This document shows, piece by piece, positions 1 to 7,700 of a stretch of DNA of 15,133 nt. Position numbers and translations under genes: made by a program. The stretch spans positions 1 through 15,133 of the forward strand of contig JAQTUC010000011.1 of the NCBI GenBank assembly GCA_028710385.1. Direction: 5' to 3'. Numbering within the stretch: position 1 is the first letter of the stretch; each line of letters begins with the position of its first letter. The stretch comes from Candidatus Omnitrophota bacterium. GTDB lineage: Bacteria; Omnitrophota; Gorgyraeia; Duberdicusellales; 4484-171. The notes below the pieces were generated by a model. The model did no database searches and had not been told where the DNA came from. It saw only the letters and a program-made list of their open reading frames with translations.

Positions 1-34
1 CCTTTTCCATATAAAACTTGTGCTCAAGAACCAT
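1..34 (-). CDS. Start of a gene cut by the left window edge
   Basis: Two bases after the stop of the GGDEF/HD-GYP gene an ATG opens a frame that stays open to the window edge, giving 11 residues (MVLEHKFYMEK). The close spacing suggests a co-transcribed gene. The only Shine-Dalgarno-like sequence (AAGG) directly abuts the ATG, so the true start could be the second ATG at codon 9. The residues faintly recall the N-terminus of tRNA adenosine deaminases (TadA), but 11 residues prove nothing, so no function is assigned. Confidence 0.35.
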   Translation of the reverse strand, partial: MVLEHKFYMEK

Positions 35-36
35 CC

Positions 37-1569
37 TTATTGTTTTATCTTATTAATTATCTTAAGGAATACTTTTGTAATTTTTGGATCAAAATGGTCG
101 CCGGTTTCTTTTTTTATAATGTCCACAGCCATTTTTTTATTATAAGCCTTGCGATATGGCCTGTCAGAAACAAGGGCCTGATAGACATCTGCCAGCGCCA
201 CGATCCTTGCGCTTAGAGGAATTTCTTCTCCCTTAAGCCCTAAAGGATACCCCTTACCGTCATAACGCTCATGATGGTAAAGAATGGCCGGTATAGCGCC
301 TCTTAGCGCATGGATTTCCCTCAAAATCTCAGCCGCGGTCCAGGGATGAGCTTTTATTATTTCCTTTTCTGACTCATTTAAGCGGCCTTTTTTTGAAAGA
401 ATTCTTTCGCTTATGCCAACCTTACCCAAATCATGAAGCACTGCCGCATGCTTGATATTTTCTATCTCTGACGGCGGTAAATTCAATTCCTGGGCAATTT
501 TCTCCGCTATCATTGAAGTATATTCAACGTGCCTTCCCGTATAATAATCTTTGGCCTCAATAGCCCTGGCAAAACCATAAATCATTTCCAGGAGGTCGCG
601 CGTAAGCAGAGTATTTAATTTTTCTATTTTTGTTTTAAAAATGTCAAAACCTGCGCCCTTCTTTTCTTTCACAAACTGCTCACGCTGCCGGGGCGTATAA
701 AGAATAACCCTGTTGCCGCCTTTTTTCTTCGCTACCGCCAAGCATTCATGCAAAGCATTTATTATATCTTTTGTATTATAAACATTATCGCCGGGAAACG
801 AAACTACGCCAAGGCTTACTTTTATATTTATGCCGAACTTTTTGTACTTAAATTTATGCAGTGAAATTTTATCCTTAAGCCGGTTGGCAACCTGATATGC
901 ATTTTCTCGCGAAAGATAGGGAAGCACAATAAAGAATTCATCATCTCTCCAACGGGTAAGCACATCTTCTCTTCTTAAGATTTGCTTAAGCAAAGCCACC
1001 AGCTCTTTTATTACGCAATCTGCTATATAGGTGCCGTAAAGCTCATTTATCTGCCTGAAATAATCAATATCAATAGCAATAAAAGCTATATTTTGCAAAT
1101 GCCTTCTGGCGCGGCTTAGCTCCTGGCGGGTGCGGTGCAAAAAATAGCGCCAGTTGTAGCATCCGGTTAAAGAATCAACCAGGACTATCTCTTTTATCCT
1201 CTTATCTTTATTTATAATCTCTCTTTCCAAATTGCCGATACGCTCTTTTTGCTCAAGGTAAGACTGCGCTTTATCTATTTTAAAAAGGATTTCCTGCTTG
1301 CTTTCCTCATCGCTGAAATAATCAAAAAATCCGTATTTTTTAGCTTTTTCGCTGTTGCTTTTATCCTCTTTCAGAAAATGAATAAAACAGACATTATTGA
1401 CAAGCTGGGTTACGGGCGGACTGTGTTTATGCGCAAAATGTTCGTCAAAAATCACTACAGACAAACCTTTACCCTGCAAATCTTTTACTTTTTTTATTTT
1501 TTTGAAAGAAAAAGGAAGGCCTATTTTGCGCTTTGAAGCTTTATCGATGCAGTAAAAAACTTTTTTCAT
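37..1569 (-). CDS. c-di-GMP signalling protein: degenerate GGDEF plus HD-GYP phosphodiesterase
   Basis: 510 residues. Residues 1-105 look like a degenerate receiver-type domain (alternating hydrophobic strands, no clear phospho-acceptor signature), followed by a helical linker. Residues 130-295 form a GGDEF domain: it opens with DSLTGCYNW and has the IDID metal-site strand at 166-169. The active-site motif is RDDEF (208-212) instead of GGDEF, whereas an I-site RxxD (199-202) is kept five residues before it. Residues 325-510 are a complete HD-GYP domain: HD at 379-380, K383, H408, HH at 432-433, and DGKGYP at 437-442, followed by the RPYR stretch. The likely role is cytosolic hydrolysis of c-di-GMP, with the GGDEF half as a nucleotide- or c-di-GMP-sensing module. 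These are family-based inferences. Upstream of the ATG there is no good Shine-Dalgarno sequence, but a TATGAT -10-like hexamer lies at 1584-1589, so a very short leader is possible. Confidence 0.93.
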   Translation of the reverse strand: MKKVFYCIDKASKRKIGLPFSFKKIKKVKDLQGKGLSVVIFDEHFAHKHSPPVTQLVNNVCFIHFLKEDKSNSEKAKKYGFFDYFSDEESKQEILFKIDKAQSYLEQKERIGNLEREIINKDKRIKEIVLVDSLTGCYNWRYFLHRTRQELSRARRHLQNIAFIAIDIDYFRQINELYGTYIADCVIKELVALLKQILRREDVLTRWRDDEFFIVLPYLSRENAYQVANRLKDKISLHKFKYKKFGINIKVSLGVVSFPGDNVYNTKDIINALHECLAVAKKKGGNRVILYTPRQREQFVKEKKGAGFDIFKTKIEKLNTLLTRDLLEMIYGFARAIEAKDYYTGRHVEYTSMIAEKIAQELNLPPSEIENIKHAAVLHDLGKVGISERILSKKGRLNESEKEIIKAHPWTAAEILREIHALRGAIPAILYHHERYDGKGYPLGLKGEEIPLSARIVALADVYQALVSDRPYRKAYNKKMAVDIIKKETGDHFDPKITKVFLKIINKIKQ

Positions 1570-1776
1570 ATTTTGAAAATTCTATCATATTTGCGGGATT
1601 TTTACAAGTTAGGCAAGGATTTTAAGGCAAAAAATTGCACAATCTTTAACCCTTGAGCAAAACAAAGACGCAATATGTCCTTTTTCATGCGGGCGCCAAA
1701 ACCTTTTGTTTTTGACGAGATTTCGCCTGTTTCTTCGCTCCGCTAAGGCTCCGTACGGAACGCAAAGCTTAAAAAA

Positions 1777-1868
1777 TGGCGGAGAGGCAGGGATTTGAAC
1801 CCTGGGTCCCGATTTCTCGGGACTTACGCTCTCCAGGCGTACCCGTTAAACCGCTCCGGCACCTCTCC
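1777..1868 (-). tRNA. tRNA-Ser, anticodon GGA
   Basis: The reverse strand folds into a full class II tRNA. The 7-bp acceptor stem is GGAGAGG/CCTCTCC. The anticodon loop is CTGGAGA with anticodon GGA at 1832-1834, reading UCC/UCU serine codons. The long variable arm has a 7-bp stem (GTCCCGA/TCGGGAC) with a GAAA loop at 1806-1823, and the T-arm is CAGGG/CCCTG with loop TTCAAAT. The discriminator is G and the 3' CCA is encoded (1777-1779). A run of six T follows at once and may terminate transcription. The gene lies 51 nt after the 30-residue basic peptide gene, so it could be read from that operon and processed. Confidence 0.97.
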
Positions 1869-1919
1869 GAAAAAAAGACGTGGTTTTCAGGCTTGAATTG
1901 CCCGGCTAAACTAAAAAAA

Positions 1920-2012
1920 TTATTTCTTTTTCCTTCTGCAACGGGGTGATTTTTTGTGAAGATCGCAGTATTTTTTCTTTTTTGGACCGAAGGCTTTTCT
2001 CCCTTTACCCAT
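1920..2012 (-). CDS. 30-residue, very basic Cys-containing peptide
   Basis: A short frame with an excellent ribosome-binding site: GGAGG at 2018-2022, five bases before the ATG. It lies 17 nt after the stop of the zinc-ribbon gene, a spacing that matches the rest of this operon. The product has 30 residues: 11 Lys and 4 Arg, only one acidic residue (D17), and two Cys (C16, C25) with H19 between them. It starts MGKG and ends RRKKK. The MGKG start, size and charge recall the small ribosomal protein bTHX, which is also a 25-30-residue basic peptide starting MGKG. The middle does not match the bTHX pattern as I remember it, and the Cys pair is unusual. It could be a nucleic-acid- or ribosome-binding peptide. 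That the gene is real rests on the ribosome-binding site and operon position; the function is unknown. Confidence 0.6.
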   Translation of the reverse strand: MGKGRKAFGPKKKKYCDLHKKSPRCRRKKK

Positions 2013-2029
2013 GTTAACCTCCAATTAGA

Positions 2030-2329
2030 TTATAAATCCAGCAATTTTCTTGCGTCTTTCTTGCCCATTGATTTTTTGAAATCATCAAAATCAATAAAAA
2101 CCGCGTAAGGCATTTCCTCTTTTATCCTGTGCAGATACGAACCTTCAACTCTTCTTCTAAAGCCCACGTATTTAAAATTTGTCCCGCAGGCAGGGCAAAC
2201 ATGGGACTTTGAATCTATACCTATCTTATGGCAGGAAAAACACTCCGCAGACAGCTCTCCGATAACAATAAGGGTTTTCTCAATTTCCTGTATATTAACC
2301 TCTTCCCATACTCTTATAAAATTTCTCAT
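2030..2329 (-). CDS. Small zinc-ribbon protein of unknown function
   Basis: 99 residues. Two CxxC knuckles (C30/C33 in CFSC and C45/C48 in CPAC) with an 11-residue spacing form a rubredoxin- or zinc-ribbon-like metal site. The flanks are an N-terminal segment rich in hydrophobic and acidic residues and a C-terminal part with FIDFDDF. There is no signal peptide or membrane segment, so it should be cytosolic. Small zinc ribbons of this kind bind nucleic acid or act as subunits, but I do not recognise the family. The ATG has an AGGA motif about eight bases upstream. The gene starts 18 nt after the stop of the membrane protein gene and ends 17 nt before the basic peptide gene, so the three probably form one transcription unit. 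Confidence 0.8.
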   Translation of the reverse strand: MRNFIRVWEEVNIQEIEKTLIVIGELSAECFSCHKIGIDSKSHVCPACGTNFKYVGFRRRVEGSYLHRIKEEMPYAVFIDFDDFKKSMGKKDARKLLDL

Positions 2330-2347
2330 TTTAAAAATCCTGAAATT

Positions 2348-2677
2348 TTAAACTATAAACTTATCAGCCACATTGCTTATAAAAGGTATGCGTTTCATCC
2401 TGCCGGTTAAAGCGTAATATATCCCGTACAAAGAAAGGAAAAGGAAAAGCAAAAGCCCGGTCATATAAAACACAACGCCTATAAAAGGCATAAGCGACAA
2501 AACTCCGACTCCGATTTCCCCTACAAATATAGCTATCCCCTGTTTTGCGTGGAAATGAGCAAAGCGGTTTTCTTTTTTCCAGATAAAAGTAAGAATCCAT
2601 AAAAAGAAAAAATAAGACAAAGCTGCAAACGGCGCTCCATCGCGAATTTCCTCTTCCGGTAATTGAATCTGCTCCAT
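2348..2677 (-). CDS. Tic20/DUF4870-like small membrane protein
   Basis: 109 residues with a short acidic N-terminus (residues 1-12) and three predicted membrane segments at about 16-33, 48-66 and 67-90. Between helices 1 and 2 stands NRFAHFHAKQG (37-47). A HAKQG-type motif after a first hydrophobic segment is the hallmark of the DUF4870/Tic20-like family of small bacterial membrane proteins. Their role is not well established; some lie near secretion or stress genes. The start is well supported by GGAGG seven bases upstream. It is the first gene of the unit 2677 to 1920 and is preceded by a TTTACA-N16-TATAAT promoter at 2734-2761. Confidence 0.82.
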   Translation of the reverse strand: MEQIQLPEEEIRDGAPFAALSYFFFLWILTFIWKKENRFAHFHAKQGIAIFVGEIGVGVLSLMPFIGVVFYMTGLLLFLFLSLYGIYYALTGRMKRIPFISNVADKFIV

Positions 2678-2733
2678 TTTATTACCTCCGATACAAGAAC
2701 TGTTTTAATTTAACTCTACCTGTAAGCATACTA

Positions 2734-2761
2734 ATTATACTTAATTTTTCTCAAATGTAAA
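2734..2761 (-). promoter_or_regulatory. Sigma70-type promoter of the DUF4870-like operon
   Basis: On the minus strand: -35 TTTACA (2756-2761), a 16-bp spacer, -10 TATAAT (2734-2739, full consensus). It lies about 57 bp before the ATG at 2677 and points at the three-gene unit and tRNA-Ser. The -35 hexamer overlaps the outer edge of the inverted repeat at 2757-2829. Confidence 0.65.
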
Positions 2762-2829
2762 TCCCGTTAGAGAACTTTGTTTATTAACCGCACAGACAGC
2801 GCATTCTTCTCTAACGGGGTAAATCCCGT
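2757..2829. repeat. Compact inverted/direct repeat element
   Basis: Two 12-bp arms form a perfect inverted repeat: cccgttagagaa (2763-2774) and ttctctaacggg (2807-2818), 32 nt apart. The 11-mer gtaaatcccgt occurs at both edges (2757-2767 and 2819-2829) as a direct repeat. The right edge also folds as acggg/cccgt (2814-2818 with 2825-2829). No T-run follows on either side, so it is not a plain terminator. This architecture fits a REP- or MITE-like intergenic repeat, but only one copy is visible here. Confidence 0.6.
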
Positions 2830-2880
2830 CACTATTAAAATGAATTTTCCGGAGGCTTCATGATTGGCGGTATTGCGGCA

Positions 2881-2920
2881 ATAAAATAAAAACCCCGTTT
2901 CGGTTTCCCGAAACGGGGTT
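2881..2920 (-). terminator. Strong intrinsic terminator of the beta-barrel gene
   Basis: A perfect 13-bp stem (aaccccgtttcgg 2891-2903 with ccgaaacggggtt 2908-2920) is closed by a four-base loop, GAAA on the transcribed minus strand. It is followed in that direction by the T-rich stretch TTTATTTTAT. It starts 22 nt after the stop of the barrel gene, as expected for a highly expressed single-gene unit. Confidence 0.93.
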
Positions 2921-2942
2921 AATTAACTTAAATACTTAACTT

Positions 2943-4316
2943 TTAGAAGTTAAGGTTGACTCCACCTCTTACTGAATATGCACACGCATCATTCGTATCG
3001 GCAAAGAAATCGCCCGGTATGAACCATGCGCCAGTAAGCTTAAGCTGGACATCTTCTGTATAGTCATATGTTGCGAAAGCATCAATTTCGCTGCCAAGAT
3101 AGCTCTCTAGGTTGTTGATGTCATATGAATTTACAGAATAATATCCGAGCGGTGGCGTATATGTTGTTCCATAAACAGCTGTGTCTGTTAGCTTGTTGGC
3201 CAATTTTTCCCAAGTGTAAGAAACGCCCAATGTGACGTCTTCTCTTGGCATCATTGAACCGCTAACCCTTACTCCCTGAACGTTGCTGTTCGGGAACAAT
3301 ACATTAATGAGTTCGCCCAAGCTCTGGTCTTCAAACATCGGATCCCAACCAGTTGAATATTTGCTGCCGTTAGGAATGTCATCGTTGCCGCTTAAGTAAA
3401 CATAAGTTAATCCGAGTACCGGGTTATACTTTGTCATAAAGCGGTATTCAGCCATTGCTTCAATTGCGTATGCGCTTAAAACGCGTGCTTCAGGAGTATC
3501 ATAGGTTGTATTTTCCTGAACATCGCCGAACTGGTAAGCGCCTTCCAATCCTAAAGTCAATTTTTCAATAGGATTAAACTGTGTTCTTGCGCCGACAACA
3601 TTGGTAATGGCCTGATTCTCAGGAACCTGTGAAAAAACTTTACCATACGTAAAACCATTTCTGTTGTTCTGTGCGCCGAAGTAATAAGCTTCTGTTACTC
3701 CTTCGTGTGAACCCCACTGATAATTGGCGTTAACGCCCCAAAGGTTTACATTGTTGTGGATATTTGTGTTGTTAGAGTTTACCTTTGAATAGACTGCATC
3801 AATTGTCCAGGGAGAAAAATCAAGGACAAGCTTTGCAGCATCAAATGATTTCTTCAAAGATAAATCGCCGAAAGGTGTTTCGTTGTTTCCGACTCTTGTT
3901 GCCATGTTTGTATCAGGATCGCCTACGATTAATCCGCTTCCATAGCGAAGGTTCTGGCGGCCTACTACAACTGTTAAAGGCTGATACAAGAACTCTTTCA
4001 ATTCAATATAACCAAGGTCTAAGTTCAAGTATGAATCATCTGATGCGTCGCTGTTGCTGTTTCCCCATAATCTTTCATCAATGATCCTTACAACTCCGGA
4101 AACGTTTTCTGTAAGGTCTGCGTCGAATCTCAGTCTTACCTGAGATAAAAGATAATCTTCTGAATCCAACTGATCATAAGCTGTTCCGTCCATAGAAAGA
4201 TTTCTCCAGACGAACTGCTCATTGATGTCTCCACTGACTTTAATGTTTTCTACAGCAGCAAATGCAGGAACGCTTAAAAGCAGTATTGCTGCCATAATTA
4301 ATAGTCTCTTACTCAT
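2943..4316 (-). CDS. Outer-membrane beta-barrel protein, alginate-export-like
   Basis: 457 residues. An N-terminal Sec signal peptide (basic MSKR, hydrophobic core, cleavage likely after AFA at 18-20) is followed by a long series of amphipathic strands with Gly, Asn, Thr and aromatic residues, ending in the C-terminal Phe (VNLNF) that BAM-dependent barrels use as sorting signal. The stretch VVVGRQNLRYGSG (116-128) resembles the GRQ-x-x-YG signature common in alginate_exp-type porins. The product is likely an outer-membrane channel for a small or anionic solute; substrate unknown. It has a very strong ribosome-binding site (AAAGGAGG, six bases before the ATG), its own leader of about 180 nt or more, and a strong terminator, all signs of an abundant protein. 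No loss of frame is visible. Confidence 0.88.
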   Translation of the reverse strand: MSKRLLIMAAILLLSVPAFAAVENIKVSGDINEQFVWRNLSMDGTAYDQLDSEDYLLSQVRLRFDADLTENVSGVVRIIDERLWGNSNSDASDDSYLNLDLGYIELKEFLYQPLTVVVGRQNLRYGSGLIVGDPDTNMATRVGNNETPFGDLSLKKSFDAAKLVLDFSPWTIDAVYSKVNSNNTNIHNNVNLWGVNANYQWGSHEGVTEAYYFGAQNNRNGFTYGKVFSQVPENQAITNVVGARTQFNPIEKLTLGLEGAYQFGDVQENTTYDTPEARVLSAYAIEAMAEYRFMTKYNPVLGLTYVYLSGNDDIPNGSKYSTGWDPMFEDQSLGELINVLFPNSNVQGVRVSGSMMPREDVTLGVSYTWEKLANKLTDTAVYGTTYTPPLGYYSVNSYDINNLESYLGSEIDAFATYDYTEDVQLKLTGAWFIPGDFFADTNDACAYSVRGGVNLNF

Positions 4317-4468
4317 TAGTTCCCTCCTTTTGATCCTATTTGGTATAAACTAAATATATGTACACACAAGGTAGCTACCCCTAAAATTAACAGGGATTGC
4401 CTTGTTATTACCAATCTATAGTTATATCATCCAGATTACGACAGCCTTGGCTTTTTAATTTTATTCCC

Positions 4469-4477
4469 CACCTCCTT
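4469..4477 (-). promoter_or_regulatory. Orphan perfect Shine-Dalgarno sequence in the barrel leader
   Basis: The minus strand reads AAGGAGGTG, complementary over nine bases to the usual 16S 3' end, about 150 nt before the barrel start codon. No ATG follows within a usable distance. The only downstream openings use ATT (a 7-codon frame), ATA, or a GTG inside the motif itself. It could be a ribosome standby or decoy site, the remnant of a leader peptide, or chance. Confidence 0.4.
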
Positions 4478-4503
4478 TTTTGCCAGTTTAAGACCGTCCG
4501 TGG

Positions 4504-4531
4504 ATGGTATAACCGAAAATAAATTTGTCAA
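4504..4531 (-). promoter_or_regulatory. Promoter candidate P2 of the beta-barrel gene
   Basis: Minus-strand -35 TTGACA (4526-4531, full consensus), 16-bp spacer, -10 TACCAT (4504-4509, 4 of 6). It would give a leader of about 180 nt. It lies immediately downstream of the palindromic repeat at 4536-4557. Confidence 0.5.
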
Positions 4532-4535
4532 TGAG

Positions 4536-4557
4536 ATCCTTCGCTTGCGCTCAGGAT
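4536..4557. repeat. Dispersed-type palindromic element (atcct...aggat)
   Basis: Imperfect palindrome with arms atcct (4536-4540) and aggat (4553-4557) around tcgcttgcgctc. Elements of the form atccttcgc-n-gctcaggatga are known to me as frequent intergenic repeats in many unrelated bacterial assemblies. Here it sits between two promoter candidates. No second full copy is in the window. Confidence 0.5.
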
Positions 4558-4590
4558 GAACAGTTACGAATTAAAACCTAAAACTGTTCA
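4557..4590. promoter_or_regulatory. Dyad at the start of the P1 transcript (possible operator or 5' hairpin)
   Basis: Perfect 9-bp inverted repeat tgaacagtt (4557-4565) / aactgttca (4582-4590) with a 16-nt spacer. It begins just downstream of the P1 -10 box (4596-4601), where it could act as an operator or as a stabilising 5' hairpin. It does not fit a LexA box (spacing too long). Confidence 0.4.
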
Positions 4591-4595
4591 CTTCA

Positions 4596-4624
4596 TTTTT
4601 AGCTGAGAAAGCCTGGCTTGTCAA
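4596..4624 (-). promoter_or_regulatory. Promoter candidate P1 of the beta-barrel gene
   Basis: Minus-strand -35 TTGACA (4619-4624, full consensus), 17-bp spacer, -10 TAAAAA (4596-4601, 4 of 6). Its transcript would include the dyad, the palindromic repeat and P2. It lies about 85 bp downstream of the stop of the GH94-like gene. Confidence 0.45.
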
Positions 4625-4706
4625 GATTTTTCTTAAAAAAAAGCAGAAAAATTGAACAAAATCAATGATTTTTAAGCTTTTTAGCAAAATTTTACTATTT
4701 ATCCTG

Positions 4707-7700
4707 CTATTTAAGATAAATATCAATGCGGCTTATCTTGCCCTGCCTTATTTTTTGCGAAAGAGCCGGTTCTATAGTGCTGCCTTCTATTGCGTGCTTT
4801 TTTGCGCCTTCGGTAACCACAATTTTACAAACAGCGCAATTTCTGTCAAATGTATCTTTCCGCTCAGGGTTATGATAAACGACCAGGGTTTTTGAAAATA
4901 GCCTGAAAGCGAAACAATTGCTTTCTATTACCTCTGTTCTGCCGCAAAACTCTATTCTTTCTTCTGCCTTCGTAAAAAGTTCCGACTTAAGCACAGGGGA
5001 AAACTTAAGAACTGCCTCTTTGTTTTCATTTAAGCTAAACGGCGCTTTGCCCATACACATTACAATCCACATATTAAGAAGCTCAACAGTGGCTCCGCTT
5101 AAGCGCGCCACAAAACCTTTATTCCATAAATTTTTATCCGGATTGGCGCTGCTTACTATGAAAGAAGAATTTTCTAAAATATTTCTTCCGTATTTTTCCG
5201 CGTCAAAGAAACATACTGCGCATTTATGGAAATCCGCGTAGAATTCCTCATAGAGGCCTTTCTTAAGCACTTCCAGAAGATATTTATATTCCATGTGCAG
5301 CCAGATAGACTCATTTTCAAGCCAGCCCGGAGTAAAGATCCTGCTTCTTCCGATTTCAAGCGGTTCTTTCTCCAGCGATGCATTAAGGCGGTACATATTA
5401 AGGCTCTTGTCAAAAATATCAGTTTTTCGCAGCGCCTCATAGATAGAGCTCTCTCCCTGCGTCCTTAACGCGTGGACCGAACCTTCAAGGAAATGCGGAA
5501 GCGCTTCCCTTTTAAATTTAATTGGTTTAATATCTTTTCCCTTAACGCTGAATTTCTCTATGGTGTAGCGAAAATAGGTAAAGTATACGCCTGTATTTTT
5601 ATCCACCGCTTTTTTAATGCCTTCTTCCAACTTCCCTATCAGTGCTTTTAAAAACTTCTCAATCCGCGGGAAATCCAAATCCTTCTGCCGGCCATTAACA
5701 TGCAGGAAGGTCCGGCGCCTGAAGTTTTCTTTAAGAAAGTTTGACTTATCCCACCAAAGCATATCTTTATCTTTCTGCGGGACTGAACAGTATTTTTCAA
5801 GAAGGGCTTCCATACCGTTTAAAAAATCGCTTACTTCTTCCGCCGCTTTAAAACCGCGCAGGCCTTCTTTGCCAAGCTTAGATATAGCATCAATAAGCAT
5901 AAGACAAGCGCGCTTAAGCTCAAAAGTTTCGCACATAGAAGAACCGAATAAAGCGGGAAGGCCGTTTAGAGAATCGCACCAACCTGGCTTATCCGCCTCC
6001 ATCTCAATACCCATACCGTCAGGGTCAAGCGTTGCAGCCTTATTAAGGATAAGAGTTAAAATTTTCTCAAAAAGAGCTGTCGTATAAATGTTGCCTTTTT
6101 TATCGCGCAGGAAATTGGCAAATCTTCCGCAGGAAGCAACCGTCTCTTTTTTCTCTTCCGCTTCTTCTATTGAGTGCCATTGATAGACCTTTTCGTCTTT
6201 TAAGTGGTACCGGCGGCTGCGCTCTTTAACGCGCCACTCATCATCCCAGAAATAATATTCCCTGGATGAAAACAGCTCTTTTAGTTTATCCGGATAGAAA
6301 TAAAGGAAGCTTTCAATCAAATCAAGATTATAGCGCCAGTGGTCTATCCAATAGCCTTCTCCGTGGGAAGCCTGGGGCTCCCGCTTTGCTCTGACAACAA
6401 GCTCAGAAGCCAGCTTCTCTCTTTCCTTAACAACTATGCCTTCCTCTTTAAGCGTTTTGAAGAAATCTCCCAAATAAAAACCCGCAGTCATAAGAGAAAG
6501 TATTTTTTTGTCGGATATTTTAAATTGGGACGATATTCTGCGCGCATCAGCCGGCTTTAAGAAAAGTTTTTCGCCTTTGACAACAAGCGGATTGTATCCG
6601 TCTATTTTTATAAGATTAAGGAAATAAACTATATTGGATTTTTCAAGGGAAGGGTTAAAGAACAGATCTACCCTGCGGTTCTGGTTTATATCGCGGTAAT
6701 TTGCTTCGCCTTCGCTAAAATAAGAAGGAAGCAGTTTAAATTTATTGTAATCCCTTTCAAGGTCTCCGTGCTTGCGGGAAAAAATATAATAGCTGTCCTT
6801 ATCCGTAAATTTATAGGGATAGCCTCCGCGTAAAACATTATCCAGGTAGGTGCATCTTACATATTCCTTAAGCCTGCCTGAGGAGCACACGGAAGAACAG
6901 TCATCTTTTATTTTTTCAACGATATCTTCGTTCTCCTGCTCTTTCTCTTTTAAAAAAGCTGCGGACACATCGGAAACAAAATCCTTGATAAGCTGCGACT
7001 TAAATGAGGAGCCGAACATACTGTAAAAAATCTTAACTTCTCCGGGCTGAATGCGCCAGGAGAAATGGTTGAAAGCGCAGGGAGTTTTCCCGCCCATAAT
7101 CTGGGAAAGGGGGGTCTTAAAACTATCCGCATAGAAATTAACCGGCACAGAATAAGAAGTATCCTGGGCAAAAATAGCAGAAGGATCTACTATTATATAA
7201 GGAGAAACTTTCTTTCCGTTTTCCTCGTAAAACGCGTATTCAAAATTAGCCCCGTCAACATATTTTGTCTGGCTGGAATCTTTAGGGTCAACCACCATAC
7301 GGAAAAATGCGAGATTGCCATGGACCTCCGCGCGCATCCACGCTTCCATGGTCCTTGCCAAATCTTTAAGCAGCACATTGTTTAACCCAAAGGGGACTAT
7401 CTTGGGAAGGCCATCAAGCACCTCAAGCTTTATTTCCTTATCCGAAACATTTTTTATGGATAAAACGCGAACCAGGGCTCCGGCTGATGATCCCGGAAGA
7501 GTAAAATATTTAATGCGCAAATTAAGACCTAACTCCGGATTGTTCTTGCGGATGCTGAAAGAAGAACTTTTTATGACCATCTCTTCGTTGCGCTCATAAT
7601 CTGAAATCACGCGGAAAGGCTCATAGTTGATTTTATCGTTTATTTTAAGAAACGTCCGAAAGCCCACCAAGGGCGCAAAACAATAAGCATTGTTTGCCGG

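Noticed and set aside
1735..1760. GC-rich stretch with the palindrome tccgtacgga (1750-1759) downstream of tRNA-Ser
   Set aside because: It resembles short dispersed repeats and has no T-run to make a terminator; with a single copy in view nothing more can be claimed.
2851..2889. Plus-strand mini-frame (9 codons, MIGGIAAIK) with GGAGG before its ATG
   Set aside because: Too short, no promoter, and it runs into the terminator of the opposite gene; most likely chance.
4317..4500. c-di-GMP (GEMM) or other known riboswitch in the barrel leader
   Set aside because: An AAAGCC stretch and a GGTAGCTACC palindrome caught the eye, but the conserved GEMM core and its paired elements are not present in order. 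A covariance search would be needed.
4557..4590. LexA-type SOS box
   Set aside because: GAAC and GTTC are present in inverted orientation but are separated by far more than the four bases of a Gram-positive-type LexA site.
4640..4700. Terminator for the GH94-like gene
   Set aside because: Only a 7-bp A/T-only dyad (aaaatca/tgatttt) and scattered T-runs are found; too weak to call.
5617..6087. 156-codon plus-strand open frame
   Set aside because: Lies entirely antisense to the well-supported GH94-like gene, has no ribosome-binding site and a composition typical of a shadow frame. The same holds for the other plus-strand frames.
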